The translations under genes were made by a program, and so were the position numbers. DNA of 64,000 nucleotides from assembly GCA_013390605.1 (NCBI GenBank), contig JACAUB010000001.1:1603105-1667104 (forward strand). The letters are read 5' to 3'. This DNA is from Bacteroidota bacterium (GTDB lineage: Bacteria > Bacteroidota > Bacteroidia > Bacteroidales > Cfx3-03). How positions within the stretch are numbered: position 1 is the stretch's first letter; the number at the start of each line of letters is the position of its first letter. Shown piece after piece: positions 42,690 to 50,878 of this stretch. The notes below the pieces were generated by a model that worked only from the letters and a program-made list of their open reading frames with translations, was not told where the DNA came from and ran no database searches.

Positions 42690-45635
42690 CTATTTTGTCT
42701 TTAGGGCATCATAGAGTATCTCAATGGGATGATAAGCTCTTTTTCCGGTACCATCTTTAATTTGATGGCGACAACTTGTTCCGGGTGCGGAGATCAATAC
42801 ATCATCGGGCGTATTTTTTACTTCTGGAAATAATTTTAGTCCTCCTACTTTCATAGAAAGTGAATAGTGTTCCTTCTCATATCCGAAAGCCCCAGCCATA
42901 CCACAACAACCTGTTTTAAGTTCATCTACGGTATAATTTTGAGGTAATGTTAGCATTCGGGCAGTAGAGGCAGTAGTCGCCAATGCCTTTTGATGACAAT
43001 GTCCGTGCAGGCGAATATGTTGTTTTTTATCAGTAAACTGTTCCTGATTGATATTCCCTTTTTCTATCTCTTTTACAATAAACTCATCAAAAAGATAACA
43101 TGATTTCGAAAGTTTAACTGCATCAGCTTTTAGATCAGCCCCAACAAGTTCTATATATTCATCTCTAAAGCATAGAATCCCTGAAGGTTCAATTCCAATA
43201 AAAGGAGACTCAGGTGTAATTATATCTTTAAGCTTCATTACATTTTGAATGGCTATTTTTTTTGCATTCCTAATCAAACCTTTCGATAAATAAGTCCTGC
43301 CACTTTCGCCATGATCCGTTACCAGAACATTGTATCCTAACTTAGTAAGTAGCTGATAGGCCCTGATCCCAATTTCTGTATCATTGTAGTTAGTAAACTC
43401 ATCGACAAAAAGATATACAGTTCCTTTATTAATGGCTCCATTTGTCGTCTTCCTCTCTTCTTTCCGAATCCATCGCTTTAGCGTCATCCGATAGAGTTTA
43501 GGGATGCTACGTTGCGGAGCAAAACCCAAGATTTTTTTTAAGAGGTTGGATGTAAATGAATTCGTTATAGTGAAATTAAAAATGGCAGGGACAAGACTTC
43601 CTAACCAGTTTATCTTGCTGATATGAGCGATGAGTAGTGAACGCATCGGAACACCATGCTCATCATACCAATGCTGCATAAACTCAGCCTTGTATTTTGT
43701 AATGTCGACATTAGACGGACATTCAGATTTACAACCTTTACATGAAAGACATAAATCCATGCTGTCGTAAATTTCTTTATGGTCGAAAGGATTTTTCTTA
43801 GTGGAGTGGGTCAGGAATTCTCTGAGTATATTGGCCCTTGCTCTGGTTGTTGTACTTTCTTCCATTGATGCCTGATAACTCGGACACATTAGCCCTCCAA
43901 TAAAAGAGGTGCGTCTACAGTCACCCGAACCATTACACTGTTCGGCTGCCTTCAGAATACCTTGTGTTGAAGAGAAGTCAAAAATGGTATCAATGACAGG
44001 TTCTTTTCTTCCGGGTTCATATCTTAAGCTTGAATCCATAGGAGGAGTATCAGTTATCTTGCCTGGATTAAAGATTCCTGAAGGATCCCAATTCTGTTTG
44101 ATTTCTCTAAATAGTTGATAGATCTTATCACCCAGCATTAATGGAATAAACTCTCCTCTTAAACGGCCATCTCCGTGTTCACCACTCAAAGAGCCTTTAT
44201 GTTTTTTTACCAGTTTAGCTGTTTCGAAAGCTACGCTCCTGAAAAGCTTTAAGTCGGCAGGAGCCTTCAGATTCAGAACAGGTCGCAGATGCAACTCACC
44301 AGTAGCACTATGACCATAATAGACACAATTTAAATGATACTTTTCGAGCATCATCATAAAGTCGTCTATATAGTCGGGCAGGTATTTAGAACTAACTGCT
44401 GTGTCTTCAATAACCGCTACAGGCTTAGCATCACCCGGAATATTAGAAAGAACGCCAAGTCCGGCTTTTCGTAAAGCCCAAACCTTACTAATATCCTTTC
44501 CATAGATACGCGGAAAGTGATAACCGTATCCTTCAGTTCTCATTTCGGCTTCCAGTAATTCTGCTGTATCATCAAGTGCTTGTCTGCTTTCTGAAGCAAA
44601 TTCAACCAGTAATAAGGCTTCGGGAGAACCTTCAATAAAGAATCTGTTTTTCCGTTGGGTAATGTTGTTCAGCGTCTGTTCAATGATAATATGATCCATT
44701 AGCTCAACTGCTACCGGATGATATTTTAGTGCAACTAAATTAGCTTTAAAGGCCTCTTTTAATGTCTTATGATGAATAGCTACCAGCATGTTCTCTTTAG
44801 GTGGCAGAGGAACAAGATTCAATTTAATTTCCGTCATAAAACAAAGCGTACCTTCTGATCCTGTAATCAGATTACAGAAATTAAAAGGGCTTTCAGTTTC
44901 AGTGAAAATATTTGTTTCTAATAGATAATCAATTGCATATCCCGTGTTTCTTCTTCTTAGATCGGGATCAGGAAATTGCTCTCTAATCTCTTTTTGAATC
45001 TCTGAATCCTTTAATATATTGTCTATCTGCTGATATATTTTCCCTTCAAGATCTTCTTTTTTGCATTTATCTATATACTGATCTTTAGATAAGGCCGAAA
45101 ACTCAACTTCACTTCCATCTGAAAGTATAGCCTGAACAGCTAACACATGATCTCTGGTACTACCATACACCAATGAATGCGACCCACATGAATTATTTCC
45201 AACCATTCCTCCTATCATACAACGATTAGAAGTAGAGGTTTCAGGACCAAAGAACAGGCCCATTGGCTCCAATATCTTGTTTAGTTCGTCCAGAATAACA
45301 CCCGGCTGAACACGTACCCATCTTTCTTCCTTATTAATTTCAAGGATATTGGTCATATACCTTGAAATATCGACAACTATTCCGGTTCCAACTACCTGTC
45401 CGGCTAAAGAGGTTCCGGCAGCTCTCGGTATCAATGGTACTTTGTATTCTTGTGCAAATGCAATGAGTACTTTGATGTCTTGAATGTTTTTTGGCCGCAC
45501 AATAGCTATGGGAAGTTCACGATATGCCGATGCATCAGTTGCATAGAGTACTAATGAAGCTTTATCTGTAAATAATTCGCCTTCTAGTTGCTGTTTTAGC
45601 TTTTGAATAGCTTGAAGTTGACTATCAGAATACAT
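42690..45635 (-). CDS. FAD-linked oxidase fused to Fe-S/CCG reductase subunit (GlcD-GlpC type, D-lactate/2-hydroxyacid dehydrogenase-like)
   Basis: A 981-residue fusion. Residues of about 35-215 are the FAD-binding PCMH domain (PLIPRAAGTSLAGQVVG, IGGMVGNNSCGSHS); about 270-540 is the FAD-oxidase C-terminal domain (YYGHSATGELHLRP, SGEHGDGRLRGEF); about 600-670 has ferredoxin cysteines (LCLSCKGCKSECPSN); about 740-981 is the CCG-type domain with one full CCG (TGCCGMAGAFGYEKEH) and HGHCHQKAL. Such enzymes oxidise D-lactate, glycolate or a related hydroxyacid and pass electrons to quinone or a carrier; the substrate is not fixed. All the parts are in one chain. A CAAAgaTA -7 box lies at 45654-45661. 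Confidence 0.9.
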   Translation of the reverse strand: MYSDSQLQAIQKLKQQLEGELFTDKASLVLYATDASAYRELPIAIVRPKNIQDIKVLIAFAQEYKVPLIPRAAGTSLAGQVVGTGIVVDISRYMTNILEINKEERWVRVQPGVILDELNKILEPMGLFFGPETSTSNRCMIGGMVGNNSCGSHSLVYGSTRDHVLAVQAILSDGSEVEFSALSKDQYIDKCKKEDLEGKIYQQIDNILKDSEIQKEIREQFPDPDLRRRNTGYAIDYLLETNIFTETESPFNFCNLITGSEGTLCFMTEIKLNLVPLPPKENMLVAIHHKTLKEAFKANLVALKYHPVAVELMDHIIIEQTLNNITQRKNRFFIEGSPEALLLVEFASESRQALDDTAELLEAEMRTEGYGYHFPRIYGKDISKVWALRKAGLGVLSNIPGDAKPVAVIEDTAVSSKYLPDYIDDFMMMLEKYHLNCVYYGHSATGELHLRPVLNLKAPADLKLFRSVAFETAKLVKKHKGSLSGEHGDGRLRGEFIPLMLGDKIYQLFREIKQNWDPSGIFNPGKITDTPPMDSSLRYEPGRKEPVIDTIFDFSSTQGILKAAEQCNGSGDCRRTSFIGGLMCPSYQASMEESTTTRARANILREFLTHSTKKNPFDHKEIYDSMDLCLSCKGCKSECPSNVDITKYKAEFMQHWYDEHGVPMRSLLIAHISKINWLGSLVPAIFNFTITNSFTSNLLKKILGFAPQRSIPKLYRMTLKRWIRKEERKTTNGAINKGTVYLFVDEFTNYNDTEIGIRAYQLLTKLGYNVLVTDHGESGRTYLSKGLIRNAKKIAIQNVMKLKDIITPESPFIGIEPSGILCFRDEYIELVGADLKADAVKLSKSCYLFDEFIVKEIEKGNINQEQFTDKKQHIRLHGHCHQKALATTASTARMLTLPQNYTVDELKTGCCGMAGAFGYEKEHYSLSMKVGGLKLFPEVKNTPDDVLISAPGTSCRHQIKDGTGKRAYHPIEILYDALKTK

Positions 45636-45653
45636 AATTGGAATAGTTTACGA

Positions 45654-45702
45654 CAAAGATAAAAAGAACTGGGTAAACCATCCTTTGTAATCATTACTTT
45701 TG
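45654..45702. promoter_or_regulatory. Divergent -7 boxes of the oxidoreductase and DUF1905 genes
   Basis: CAAAGATA (45654-45661) is TATCTTTG on the minus strand for the oxidoreductase, and TACTTTTG (45695-45702) is on the plus strand for the gene at 45720. Both match TAnnTTTG; -33 elements are unclear. Confidence 0.5.
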
Positions 45703-45719
45703 TCGAAAGTTTATATTTT

Positions 45720-46196
45720 ATGGAAGAAATTAAGTTTACTGCTGTTTTAGAACCTGTTGATGCGGGAGGTGTTGCCGTTTGCATTTCTAAGGAATTTCTA
45801 TTTCAATTAGGCGGTGGAAAAAAAAGAATTCCAGTTAATGTAGATATCGATGGCGTTTCTTATAAGAGTACGATTGTCACCATGGGAAATGATCTTTTCT
45901 TTTTTCCGGTAAGGAAGGAAATTCGGCAGCAGATTTCGAAAGATATTCATGATGAGGTTGTTGTAACGCTAAGTGTTGATCTTGAGCAAAGGGTGGTTGA
46001 TATTCCTGACGAGATCATGGAATCATTTCTTTTACTGCCTCCTACACTGGAGTATTTTAGAACACTTTCGTATACCTATCAAAAAGAAATGGTGAATTAT
46101 GTGTTGCAAGCCAAACGGATTGAGACAAAGAATAAACGAATACTTAAGATAATCGAGTGGATTTATGAGATGCATGCTAAGAAAAAAAACAAATAA
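45720..46196 (+). CDS. DUF1905/OmdA (YdeI-like) protein
   Basis: A 158-residue cytoplasmic protein. Residues of about 3-95 are DUF1905 (FTAVLEPVDAGGVAVCIS, RIPVNVDIDGVSYKSTIV, RKEIRQQISKDIHDEVVV). Residues of about 100-150 are the OmdA/YdeI segment (IPDEIMESFLLLPPTLEYF, then YTYQKEMVNYVLQAKRIETKNKRI). Members are often called bacteriocin-protection or stress proteins on slim evidence. It is divergent from the oxidoreductase gene. Confidence 0.82.
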   Translation: MEEIKFTAVLEPVDAGGVAVCISKEFLFQLGGGKKRIPVNVDIDGVSYKSTIVTMGNDLFFFPVRKEIRQQISKDIHDEVVVTLSVDLEQRVVDIPDEIMESFLLLPPTLEYFRTLSYTYQKEMVNYVLQAKRIETKNKRILKIIEWIYEMHAKKKNK

Positions 46197-46304
46197 CCGT
46201 CTATACATTTTATTTTTCTAAGAAAGATGTGTCTAATATAGAGAATTTGTGAATCTATAAGCAGTAATTTTTGAACGTAATTAATTAAAAATCAAAGAAT
46301 AGAA

Positions 46305-47225
46305 ATGTCGAAGAATAAGAAAATCTACATCTACACTGTTATTATTTTATCTATGGTATTCTGGGGAATGTCTTTTATCTGGTCTACCATTGTTTTTAGA
46401 TATCTAGAGCCCATCACTACTGTTTTCTTTCGTCTTATCCTTTCGTCAAGCATATTGTTTGGTGGGTTAAAATTGTTTAACAAACTCGAAAAGGTTAAAA
46501 AAAAGCATTATAAACTGTTTTTTCTCTCGGCATTATTTAATCCTTTCCTATATTTTATCGGTGAGAATTTTGGACTCAAGTACTCTTCTGCAACCATCAG
46601 TGCTGTTATCATTGCTACTATTCCTGTATTCTCTCCTATAGCCGCTTTTTTCTTTCTGAAAGAACGGCTATCGTTATTAAATGTTGCAGGTCTTTTTCTC
46701 TCTTTTGTAGGGGTTCTCGCTATGCTGGTTAATAAAGATCTTTCGTTAAATGCCGCACCCATAGGAATGATCTGTTTGAGTTTTGCCGTTATTGCAGCTA
46801 TCGTCTATTCTTTGCTATTGAAAAGATTAGCTTTTCATTATTCAGCTTTTACGGTTATTGCCGTTCAGAATCTAATAGGCGCTATCTTGTTTTTACCTCT
46901 CTTTCTGATTTTTGATTTTACGAAACTATCCGGTATTGTGTATAGTTATTCATGGATTTCGGCACTTTTAATGCTCTCCGTATTTGCTTCCTCGTTAGCC
47001 TTTGTGTTTTTTGCTATAGGGACAAGAGAGATTGGGGTAAGTAAAACCAGTATTTTTACAAATCTAATACCGGTAATTACAGCCACAGGGTCGTTTTTTT
47101 TGTTAAATGAAGCCTTTTCTCTTCAGAAGATAATAGGTATCGTAATTGTTATTGGAGGATTGTTTATCAGTCAGTTAAACAATAAAAAGATCCCTGCAAA
47201 TGCAGAAGAAGTCTTTGAAGGGTAA
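46305..47225 (+). CDS. EamA-family (DMT superfamily) transporter
   Basis: A 306-residue inner-membrane protein with ten hydrophobic segments in two EamA repeats (about 10-140 and 155-290). Family marks include WGMSFIWSTIVFRYLEPITTVFFR near the start and SATISAVIIATIPVFSPIAAFFFLKERL at the end of repeat one, mirrored by SKTSIFTNLIPVITATGSFFLLNEAF in repeat two. DMT exporters move metabolites or amino acids; the cargo is unknown. It lies upstream of the tRNA gene, which has its own promoter. Confidence 0.9.
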   Translation: MSKNKKIYIYTVIILSMVFWGMSFIWSTIVFRYLEPITTVFFRLILSSSILFGGLKLFNKLEKVKKKHYKLFFLSALFNPFLYFIGENFGLKYSSATISAVIIATIPVFSPIAAFFFLKERLSLLNVAGLFLSFVGVLAMLVNKDLSLNAAPIGMICLSFAVIAAIVYSLLLKRLAFHYSAFTVIAVQNLIGAILFLPLFLIFDFTKLSGIVYSYSWISALLMLSVFASSLAFVFFAIGTREIGVSKTSIFTNLIPVITATGSFFLLNEAFSLQKIIGIVIVIGGLFISQLNNKKIPANAEEVFEG

Positions 47226-47301
47226 CTGTATATAAACATTCTGACTTTCAATGTTTAAACGCTATATTTTGTTCAAAATATCAATTTTTATGGTTGATGA
47301 T

Positions 47302-47331
47302 TTGCAGTTCTAAGAAAGTTTAGTAAATTTG
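47302..47331 (+). promoter_or_regulatory. Promoter of the tRNA-Met gene
   Basis: -33 TTG (47302-47304), 19 bases, then TAAATTTG (47324-47331), 13 bases before the mature tRNA 5' end. Confidence 0.8.
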
Positions 47332-47344
47332 CATCATCAAACAC

Positions 47345-47418
47345 GGCGGGATAGCTCAGTTGGTTAGAGCGTCGGATTCATAACCCGGAGGTCACGAGTT
47401 CAACTCTCGTTCCCGCTA
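47345..47418 (+). tRNA. tRNA-Met (anticodon CAT)
   Basis: 74 bases folding as a full cloverleaf: acceptor GGCGGGA/TCCCGCT with one G-U pair, D stem GCTC/GAGC, anticodon loop TTCATAA, T stem ACGAG/CTCGT with loop TTCAACT. CCA is not encoded (ACA follows). The elongator-type D arm and a paired first position argue against initiator. A CAT anticodon read as tRNA-Ile2 after lysidine modification is not excluded. The last anticodon-stem pair (A31-C39) is a mismatch. Confidence 0.93.
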
Positions 47419-47426
47419 CAAAACGT

Positions 47427-47457
47427 AACGCTTCACGATATTAGTGAAGCGTTTTTT
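47427..47457 (+). terminator. Terminator of the tRNA gene
   Basis: A 10-bp perfect stem AACGCTTCAC/GTGAAGCGTT (47427-47436 with 47444-47453), a 7-base loop and a T-run, beginning nine bases after the tRNA. Confidence 0.9.
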
Positions 47458-47979
47458 ATTTTAGATAATCTCTTTACGGAAGAAAAGGATGGATCAGTCG
47501 GAAAAGTTGGGGAAAATAATAAAAACCTTGCTAAAACAAATTGATAGTATAAAATAACCCCGTTGTTTTGACTTCTTGGGCGAAATCTACTTAAAGTATA
47601 GGTGCTTGGATTAAAAAAAGAGATTCCTGTTCAGTGTAACCATCTTCTAAAACTTCTATAATATTCCACTATGACACTTCTTTTAAGAGCATACAACAGC
47701 ACATATATACTAAATGAATTCACAATACATTCACCCTGCTTCCGCCATGACTTCCCCTTATTAGTGCAGTCATGGCGGAAGGATGCCGGATCCACGCTGG
47801 ACTCACGCCGGACTCAATGGTCGTAATACTTCTGATATATAGATATTTAACCTAAGTTAAATAAGAACTGTCTAAGGTAATAAGATTGTATAATACTGAT
47901 TATTTCTGTCAATCATACTATTCCTAATTATTTGTTCATCTTTTTATAGACTATCTCCTTGGTTTGTCGGGCAGTTCCA
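47458..47979. other. 522-base intergenic region
   Basis: No gene is supported. It holds a 14-bp perfect palindrome (47739-47781) in a short GC-rich island (to about 47820) containing two tandem 11-base units of the form CACGCYGGACT. The rest is AT-rich with no feature recognised. Confidence 0.55.
47739..47781. repeat. 14-bp perfect inverted repeat in a GC-rich island
   Basis: CTTCCGCCATGACT (47739-47752) is the exact reverse complement of AGTCATGGCGGAAG (47768-47781), with a 15-base loop. It is followed by near-tandem copies of CACGCYGGACT (about 47793-47814). It is GC-rich against an AT-rich background and has no T-run, so it does not look like a terminator. Confidence 0.7.
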
Positions 47980-48945
47980 TTAATTCTCTTCCTGAGTAAT
48001 AATATTTCCCTTAACAACTGACACTTTTAACATTCTCTCAGCAGTCATCAAGTTGGTTGCTTTTGTGTATATAAAGTGAAACCACCAGATATAAAACTCA
48101 TCAAAAGTGATTTCCTTTGAATAGCCCATCTCTTTATATATATTTTCAGCATATTTCCTGTTCCTCTCTAATATTTCTAAAAGATGTGGCAAAAAGTCTT
48201 TTGCAATCTTGCTGAAAATTGCACCATCCGAAACTGATATTTTATTTTCTGCGAATATTACCTTTAATCCTATGCTATTGTTACCATATATATGAATAGC
48301 CCCCATCTGTTTTCCATAAATGCCGACAGGTTCATTCTTGTCATTGCTTTCAATTAATGATAAATAATAATACTTTCCATTTCTTTGTGGACGAGAAGTC
48401 GTTTTAAGAAACTCCCGCTCTACATTCTCGATTTGTCCATAATCTATTAAAACATTGCTTAGTATATAAAATGACCAATCTTCGAAAGATAGAGTTTGGG
48501 CTATATTCGATTTGGTAAATTTTTCCTTTATAGAAGGCAGTGATTCTTTTACTGTTTTGACAATTTCTTTTGAAATCGGGAGCGCATATTTATACAGATT
48601 TATTACTTCTTCAGTATCTGCAATAAATACAGTAGGTTTGTATTGGTTTCCAATTCTATGGATGTAGTTTTTGCCTTCTAAAAAGTGTATAATTGAATCA
48701 AGTTTTGTAGCACTAAATTTAGTTTTTGATTTGAATTCAGAGATATCAAAATTTTTATGTAAAGATATCAATAGCAAGTTCATACTGTCCTTTCCAATCG
48801 CAAAATCTGGAAAGTTATCGTCACTGGAAATAAGACTGCCTTTGAATTTATTGTTAAATACCTGATCAATATTAGTGGTCTGAGCATTTGTCCGAATGAT
48901 GAATATTGATAAAAATAGAAGAGTAATTAGTGCTGTTTTTTTCAT
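47980..48945 (-). CDS. Secreted protein of unknown function
   Basis: About 321 residues from the ATG at 48943-48945 (MKKTALITLLFLSIFIIRTNAQ), a clear signal peptide. An ATG 19 codons upstream gives a poor extension before the signal and was rejected. The mature protein has no family motif I can name. A stretch near residues 70-110 (FSATKLDSIIHFLEGKNYIHRIGNQYKP) looks like a small winged-helix or similar alpha/beta unit, odd for an exported protein. The remainder is mixed alpha/beta with an aromatic cluster FYIWWFHFIY near the end. It stands alone, with low GC. Confidence 0.7.
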   Translation of the reverse strand: MKKTALITLLFLSIFIIRTNAQTTNIDQVFNNKFKGSLISSDDNFPDFAIGKDSMNLLLISLHKNFDISEFKSKTKFSATKLDSIIHFLEGKNYIHRIGNQYKPTVFIADTEEVINLYKYALPISKEIVKTVKESLPSIKEKFTKSNIAQTLSFEDWSFYILSNVLIDYGQIENVEREFLKTTSRPQRNGKYYYLSLIESNDKNEPVGIYGKQMGAIHIYGNNSIGLKVIFAENKISVSDGAIFSKIAKDFLPHLLEILERNRKYAENIYKEMGYSKEITFDEFYIWWFHFIYTKATNLMTAERMLKVSVVKGNIITQEEN

Positions 48946-49194
48946 ATCTGATGTGATATTTATTTTAGTTGTCTTTATGATATATCTAGAAAAATCATGC
49001 ATAACTACTTTGAATGTATAAATCTAATAGCTATTAAACAAATTTATAACAATTAAGCCGTAAATCATCAGATAGAGATTCTATTTATTCTGTAAATATT
49101 TTCCTGTTATGCGCGAGTAAATCCAGATTACTTTAGAAAATATCAGGAAGGAGTATTTCTATTGTCAGAATACGTCTTTTTCAGCTCTTCAGAA

Positions 49195-49866
49195 TTATCT
49201 ATAATTGCGTTCTCCAAATATAGAACTACCTACTCTTACCATCGTGCTGCCCTCTTTAATCGCGAGTAGATAGTCGCCCGACATTCCCATCGATATCTCT
49301 TTAAAGTCGGCACAAGCACTAAAATATTTTGCTTTAAGCTGATTAAAGTAGCTAACTAGCTGTCTGAATTCATTTTTTATTATGTTTTGATCATCCGTAT
49401 AGCTGGCCATTCCCATAACGCCTGCAATACATATATGATCTAATGTTTTAAATATAGGATTCTCCAGCATCGCTTCAGCTTCTGTAAGATCTAATCCAAA
49501 CTTACTCTCTTCAGATGCAATATAAAATTCAAGCAAACAAGATATGGTTCTGTTATTTTTGATTCCTTCTTTATTGATCTCTGTAAGAACCTTGAGACTG
49601 TCTACACTATGAATCAGAGTGATAAAAGGAGCTATATATTTAACTTTATTGCTTTGTAGGTGACCAATAAAATGCCATTCTATATCATTTGGTAAAATAA
49701 GTTGTTTCGCACATAGTTCCTGAACTTTATTTTCTCCAAATACTCTTTGACCTGTAGAATAAGCTTCCAGTACTGCCTCAGCCGTATGGGTTTTAGAAAC
49801 TGCAACCAGGGTTACATTAGCAGGAATGGTCGTCTTGATTTGGTTTAGATTGTCTATAATGCTCAT
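49195..49866 (-). CDS. YggS-family pyridoxal-phosphate homeostasis protein
   Basis: A 223-residue PLP-binding TIM-barrel protein. The PLP Lys is Lys25 in LVAVSKTHTAEA. Family motifs GENKVQEL, WHFIGHLQSNKVKY, HSVDSL and the phosphate-binding SMGMSGDYLLAI follow. Members balance free PLP and amino acid pools and have no known catalytic activity. Length is normal. It follows the prolyl-tRNA editing gene by about 50 bases in the same direction. Confidence 0.93.
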   Translation of the reverse strand: MSIIDNLNQIKTTIPANVTLVAVSKTHTAEAVLEAYSTGQRVFGENKVQELCAKQLILPNDIEWHFIGHLQSNKVKYIAPFITLIHSVDSLKVLTEINKEGIKNNRTISCLLEFYIASEESKFGLDLTEAEAMLENPIFKTLDHICIAGVMGMASYTDDQNIIKNEFRQLVSYFNQLKAKYFSACADFKEISMGMSGDYLLAIKEGSTMVRVGSSIFGERNYR

Positions 49867-49916
49867 TTCAGTATATTTGATTTTAAAAGGATAATCAATT
49901 CTTTATGGGTTCAGCT

Positions 49917-50411
49917 TTAGTATAGTTGTATATATTCGAAAGTGTTTCCGGTCCAATTCAGATAACGTTCAAAATCCTTAAATGAAACAACCAATGAGGC
50001 TGTATTTAAATTGGGGTGGAAGCTTATATTAGGAAGATGTTTGATGTTTTCATCTAAAAACAGATGAACATGATGTTGTTCATCATTTACCAACCCGAAT
50101 GGTGATACGGATCCCGGCTTTAGTCCCAGATATTTTTCCATTCTTTGTTCAGAGGCGAAACTTAATTTACCTTGCTTCAATCGCTTTTCAAGTTCGTGGA
50201 TATCTAGCTCCTGAAGATGTTCAAGAATAACCAGAAAATGTTTGTTTCCCTTATGATTTCTAAAAAACAGATTCTTGCAATGGGTCGTTTCTTTTATATC
50301 TTTCCAGTATTGCATTGCTATCTCAATAGTCGGAGCAGCAGGATGTTCAAAATATTCAAAATTGATTTTTAACTGATTTAAGACTTTGTAAACAAGCGGA
50401 TCACCATTCAT
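49917..50411 (-). CDS. Prolyl-tRNA editing (YbaK/ProX-type) protein
   Basis: About 164 residues from the ATG at 50409-50411 (MNGDPLVYKVL). An upstream ATG at 50483 lies before the promoter and is rejected. It is a single YbaK/ProXp domain that hydrolyses mis-charged aminoacyl-tRNA, such as Ala-tRNA-Pro. Visible marks: FEYFEHPAAPTIEIA, CKNLFFRNHKGNKHFLV with the conserved Lys, LSFASEQRMEKYLGL and the GSVSPFGLVND loop. It is probably cotranscribed with the YggS gene. Confidence 0.9.
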   Translation of the reverse strand: MNGDPLVYKVLNQLKINFEYFEHPAAPTIEIAMQYWKDIKETTHCKNLFFRNHKGNKHFLVILEHLQELDIHELEKRLKQGKLSFASEQRMEKYLGLKPGSVSPFGLVNDEQHHVHLFLDENIKHLPNISFHPNLNTASLVVSFKDFERYLNWTGNTFEYIQLY

Positions 50412-50425
50412 GACTGTTTTTTTTT

Positions 50426-50456
50426 CAAAATTACAATCTTTATCCTTTTTTAGCAA
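50426..50456 (-). promoter_or_regulatory. Promoter of the prolyl-tRNA editing gene
   Basis: On the minus strand: -33 TTG (CAA at 50454-50456), 20 bases, then TAATTTTG (CAAAATTA at 50426-50433). The transcript would begin about 8 bases before the ATG, giving a very short leader. Confidence 0.75.
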
Positions 50457-50782
50457 AAGCGTATAAATTGATATTTTTATCAAAAAAAGACGCTTTCTTA
50501 AATATTCATTTTATATACTATAAATATTAAAATAGTTGATAAACAGTGTTTTAAATTTATATTATTATACATAAAGTGGTATGTTTAATCACTACTATTA
50601 CATGTGTTTTGTGTAAAATTGATGCACTTTTCCATTATTTGTGCCGAATTTAACCCATTATTTTTGCTAAAGTTGATTTCAGGTATTGTAAAATTTAAAT
50701 AATTGTATTTTTATAATTTTTAATATTCTATTAATCAGTAATATAAACTTATTTTTTTATTAAAATATTTATTTATTTATTT

Positions 50783-50813
50783 TTGAATTATCATCAGAAT
50801 CCTTCTAAATTTG
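50783..50813 (+). promoter_or_regulatory. Promoter of gdhA
   Basis: -33 TTG (50783-50785), 20 bases, then TAAATTTG (50806-50813), both matching the Bacteroidota consensus; a leader of about 60 bases. Confidence 0.8.
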
Positions 50814-50878
50814 TCCTGTTATTAAAGTAACAAATAAATATATTTCCAAACACATTTATTAATCTAATTACTATCCTA

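Larger units (their letters stand above)
50412..50878. other. 467-base divergent intergenic region
   Basis: No gene is supported. Two divergent promoters lie here, for the prolyl-tRNA editing gene and gdhA. The middle is very AT-rich (about 50500-50770) with no clear repeat. Confidence 0.5.
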
